64,000 nt of DNA from Alcanivorax quisquiliarum. GTDB lineage: Bacteria; Pseudomonadota; Gammaproteobacteria; Pseudomonadales; Alcanivoracaceae. The notes beneath the pieces were generated by a model. The model ran no database searches. It worked only from the letters and a program-made list of their open reading frames with translations, and was not told where the DNA came from. Every line of letters begins with the position of its first letter. Positions within the stretch are counted from its first letter, which is position 1. This document shows positions 63,160 through 64,000 of the stretch, piece by piece. Position numbers and translations under genes: made by a program. The stretch is taken from positions 248,001-312,000 of the forward strand of contig NZ_JALKII010000003.1 of assembly GCF_023051175.1 (NCBI RefSeq). The letters are read 5' to 3'.

Positions 63160-64000
63160 GCGACTGGCGCCCGGGCACCGACGCCCGGGCCCTCAAGGCC
63201 CGGGCCATGCTCTACCGGCAGGTGCGGGCCTTCTTCGATGCCCGCGATGTACTGGAAGTGGACACACCGCAACTGGCCTCCCACGGCGTCACGGATATCC
63301 ACATCCAGTGCATTGCCGTGCCCGGTTACGGCTATCTGCAATCCTCGCCCGAATACCATATGAAGCGGCTGCTGGCCGCCGGCAGCGGGCCGATCTGGCA
63401 AATCTGCCGTGCCTACCGTGATGGCGAAGCCGGCCGCCGCCACAACCCCGAGTTCACCTTGCTGGAGTGGTATCGCACCGGCTACAGCCTGGATGATCTG
63501 ATTCGCGAATGCTGCACCTTGCTCAGCGAGTTGCTGGCGCTATCGAAAGTGCAGCGCTACGCCTTCCGGGAGCTGTTTCGTGAGGTCACCGGGCTTGATC
63601 CGCTGACCGCCGATACCGATGCCTTGCGCGCCCATGCGGCACGCCACACCGAGCTACCGGCTCTGGATCATGCCGGGCTGGTGGATTATCTGATGGCCAC
63701 CGAAGTGGAAGCAGCCCTGCCGCCGGAGCAGCTGAGCGTGGTGGACCGCTTCCCTGGCTGGGCCGCCGCGCTGGCACAGACCGAGCACGACCCGGATGGC
63801 GCCGAGGTGGCATTACGCTTTGAGGTGTATGCCCGTGGCATGGAGCTGGCCAACGGCTATTACGAGCTGACCGACACCGCCGAGCAGGCAGCACGCTTTG
63901 CTCGCGATCAGGCCCGCCGTGCGGCGTATCAGCAACCGCCCATGGCCCCAGACCCTTATCTGCTGGCCGCGCTGGCCCACGGCCTGCCGGCCTGTGCCGG
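63156..64000 (+). CDS. epmA: EF-P lysine ligase EpmA, cut by the right edge
   Basis: Paralogue of class II lysyl-tRNA synthetase that attaches beta-lysine to lysine 34 of EF-P. Starts [10 protein letters not shown], with no anticodon-binding domain before the class II core, as expected. Motif 2 region [10 protein letters not shown] and [24 protein letters not shown], then [10 protein letters not shown]. 281 codons are visible to the end of the window; the family is ~325 residues, so about 40 are missing. Coupled to efp by a 4-base overlap. Confidence 0.96.
   Translation, partial: MSDWRPGTDARALKARAMLYRQVRAFFDARDVLEVDTPQLASHGVTDIHIQCIAVPGYGYLQSSPEYHMKRLLAAGSGPIWQICRAYRDGEAGRRHNPEFTLLEWYRTGYSLDDLIRECCTLLSELLALSKVQRYAFRELFREVTGLDPLTADTDALRAHAARHTELPALDHAGLVDYLMATEVEAALPPEQLSVVDRFPGWAAALAQTEHDPDGAEVALRFEVYARGMELANGYYELTDTAEQAARFARDQARRAAYQQPPMAPDPYLLAALAHGLPACA

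Overview
The window is a GC-rich, gene-dense piece of a gammaproteobacterial chromosome, best compared with the Pseudomonas/Alcanivorax side of the class. The evidence is gene order: glyA-nrdR-ribD-ribE-ribBA with ribH-nusB-thiL-pgpA, the run nnr-tsaE-amiB-mutL-miaA-hfq-hflX-hflK-hflC-DUF2065-hisZ-purA, rpsF-priB-rpsR-rplI, a desT/desC/desB fatty-acid desaturase locus, a fimX-serB neighbourhood and efp with epmA and epmB. Nearly all genes are housekeeping. I see no prophage, CRISPR array or intact insertion sequence. The genus assignment is inference from memory of gene order, not from a database search.

Layout. 1-343 is the 3' end of dxs. 344-1088 holds no recognisable gene. 1089-12317 is a leftward block of lipid, thiamine, riboflavin and glucan biosynthesis genes (pgpA, thiL, nusB, ribH, opgH, opgG, ribBA-like, ribE, ribD, nrdR, glyA). 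12532-17334 runs rightward: a YdjM-like membrane protein, azlC-azlD, ettA with a strong terminator, and a small PilZ protein. 17373-21394 is leftward radA, alr and dnaB; cfa lies divergently from dnaB and ends at a palindromic terminator shared with the leftward ribosomal operon rpsF-priB-rpsR-rplI. Two related secreted proteins of unknown function follow (24534-25690), facing rlmB and rnr. A tRNA-Leu(CAG) with its own promoter and terminator lies at 29229-29315. The long leftward purA to nnr block covers 30063-43786 and supplies translation, mismatch repair, cell-wall and membrane-protease functions. queG runs divergently from it.

45034-53721 contains a small unknown protein, the desaturase/reductase pair with its divergent TetR repressor and a palindromic operator, a decayed BrnT/BrnA-type toxin-antitoxin module, an SDR enzyme coupled to orn, rsgA followed by a decayed tandem copy of its own 3' end, and rhdA-psd. 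53871-61274 carries an ATP-grasp protein, a two-helix membrane protein, serB, a FimX-type degenerate GGDEF/EAL c-di-GMP receptor and a PilZ-like protein. The window closes with epmB, efp and the start of epmA, the EF-P lysylation set.

The most informative non-routine items are: a complete priB gene with no ATG/GTG/TTG start but a well-placed Shine-Dalgarno before CTG; an antitoxin gene broken by a threefold 8-bp tandem repeat; the duplicated rsgA tail; a RibBA whose cyclohydrolase II half lacks the zinc cysteines; a PgpA N-terminal extension made of two 30-bp repeats; paired stem-loops between miaA and hfq; and the tandem pair of unknown secreted proteins.
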